This document shows, one piece after another, positions 63,710-64,000 of a DNA stretch of 64,000 bases. This DNA is from Microcystis panniformis FACHB-1757 (GTDB taxonomy: Bacteria; Cyanobacteriota; Cyanobacteriia; Cyanobacteriales; Microcystaceae), in the NCBI RefSeq assembly GCF_001264245.1, contig NZ_CP011339.1, positions 806,001 to 870,000 of the forward strand, read 5' to 3'. The first letter of the stretch is position 1, and the number at the start of each line of letters is the position of its first letter. Both the position numbers and the translations under genes were made by a program. The notes below the pieces were generated by a model. That model did not search any database, was not told the origin of the DNA, and worked only from the letters and a program-made list of their open reading frames with translations.

Positions 63710-64000
63710 TTATTGTCTTTCTAGAAAGGTTAAACTATCTTGTAGTTGTCTTAACTCGTCTCGATGGGCTTTGACAGTTAATTCCGTTTGCTGAGATTTG
63801 CTTTCTACTTTAAAAGCCACTTCCTCTAAACGGCCGACTTTTTGCCAATAGAAAACACCCGCGAGGGGAGATAAACCCACAAGAGCAAAAATATAGGGAT
63901 TAGTATCGGGAAATAACACCGATAACACCAGTGAGAAGCAAAATAAACCCAAGGCAGCTAAAATTGTCAAAAATATCGCTAGAAAGGGGCTAGGCGGCAC
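63710..64000 (-). CDS. Membrane-anchored protein, partial at window edge
   Basis: The last 96 codons visible of a minus-strand gene. Two hydrophobic helices (LAIFLTILAALGLFCFSLVL and IFALVGLSPLAGVFYW) are followed by a soluble region with a short helix (VKAHRDELRQLQDSLTFLERQ). The GTG at 64000 coincides with the window end, so the true start is probably outside. It resembles small cyanobacterial cofactor-assembly-type membrane proteins, but I cannot name it. Confidence 0.6.
   Translation of the reverse strand: MPPSPFLAIFLTILAALGLFCFSLVLSVLFPDTNPYIFALVGLSPLAGVFYWQKVGRLEEVAFKVESKSQQTELTVKAHRDELRQLQDSLTFLERQ

Overview
The window is cyanobacterial chromosome and most resembles Microcystis (probably M. 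aeruginosa; inferred from protein and repeat style, no search run). Pointers are a PII protein with Ser49/Tyr51, a ClpR-ClpP3 pair, CAAD, DUF3531, DUF3326 and Npun_F0494-type proteins, PEP-CTERM proteins, a large ribosomal cluster that starts at rplC and lacks rpsN and rpmD, many GCGATCGC (HIP1) sites, and heavy loads of heptamer repeats and small inverted-repeat elements.

Layout. 1-1.9 kb: phosphoribosyltransferase, DUF4079 protein, glnB. 2.4-13.9 kb: one co-directional ribosomal protein cluster (rplC to rplO, secY, adk), with heptamer repeats in several gaps; the usual continuation (infA, rpmJ, rpsM, rpsK, rpoA, rplQ) is missing after adk. 14-16 kb: insertion elements, a Fur-like palindrome and clpR-clpP3. 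16-22 kb: accessory DNA, including a tnpB gene split by a complete group II intron. 22-37.8 kb: housekeeping and membrane genes (response regulator, cobQ, ferredoxin, cytochrome b, solute-binding lipoprotein, lipid kinase, DUF3326, CPBP protease), a frameshifted DUF92 gene and a four-gene minus-strand membrane/PEP-CTERM operon behind a Fur-like box. 37.8-42.5 kb: fifteen head-to-tail copies of a 310-bp unit that carries the upstream region and first 25 codons of the DUF3531 gene. 43-45.4 kb: GH116 glucosidase.

45.6-55.1 kb is the main accessory island, bounded by 40-bp inverted repeats (39/40 identical). It encodes a CPBP-type membrane protein, an alpha/beta hydrolase, a caspase fused to a VMAP-C-like domain, a MoxR-type AAA+ ATPase, and a SAV_2336/vWA-like protein ending in a formylglycine-generating-enzyme (C-type lectin fold) domain. 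I read the last four as a vWA-MoxR-VMAP ternary conflict operon: ATPase plus vWA scaffold, VMAP-C adaptor, caspase and hydrolase as effectors. The lectin-fold C-terminus has the NNC-rich codon pattern of a diversity-generating retroelement variable region, but no template or matching reverse transcriptase is visible here.

55-64 kb: an IS5-like element and small elements sharing its ends, a UPF0175/DUF3368 toxin-antitoxin pair, decayed toxin genes and a tnpB relic, then a family-39 glycosyltransferase, an orphan Dnd-associated protein 4, a Rieske oxygenase, DUF1361, a DHNA-CoA thioesterase and a partial gene at the edge. At least four small-element families occur; several show target duplications, and two can be compared with unoccupied sites inside this same window.
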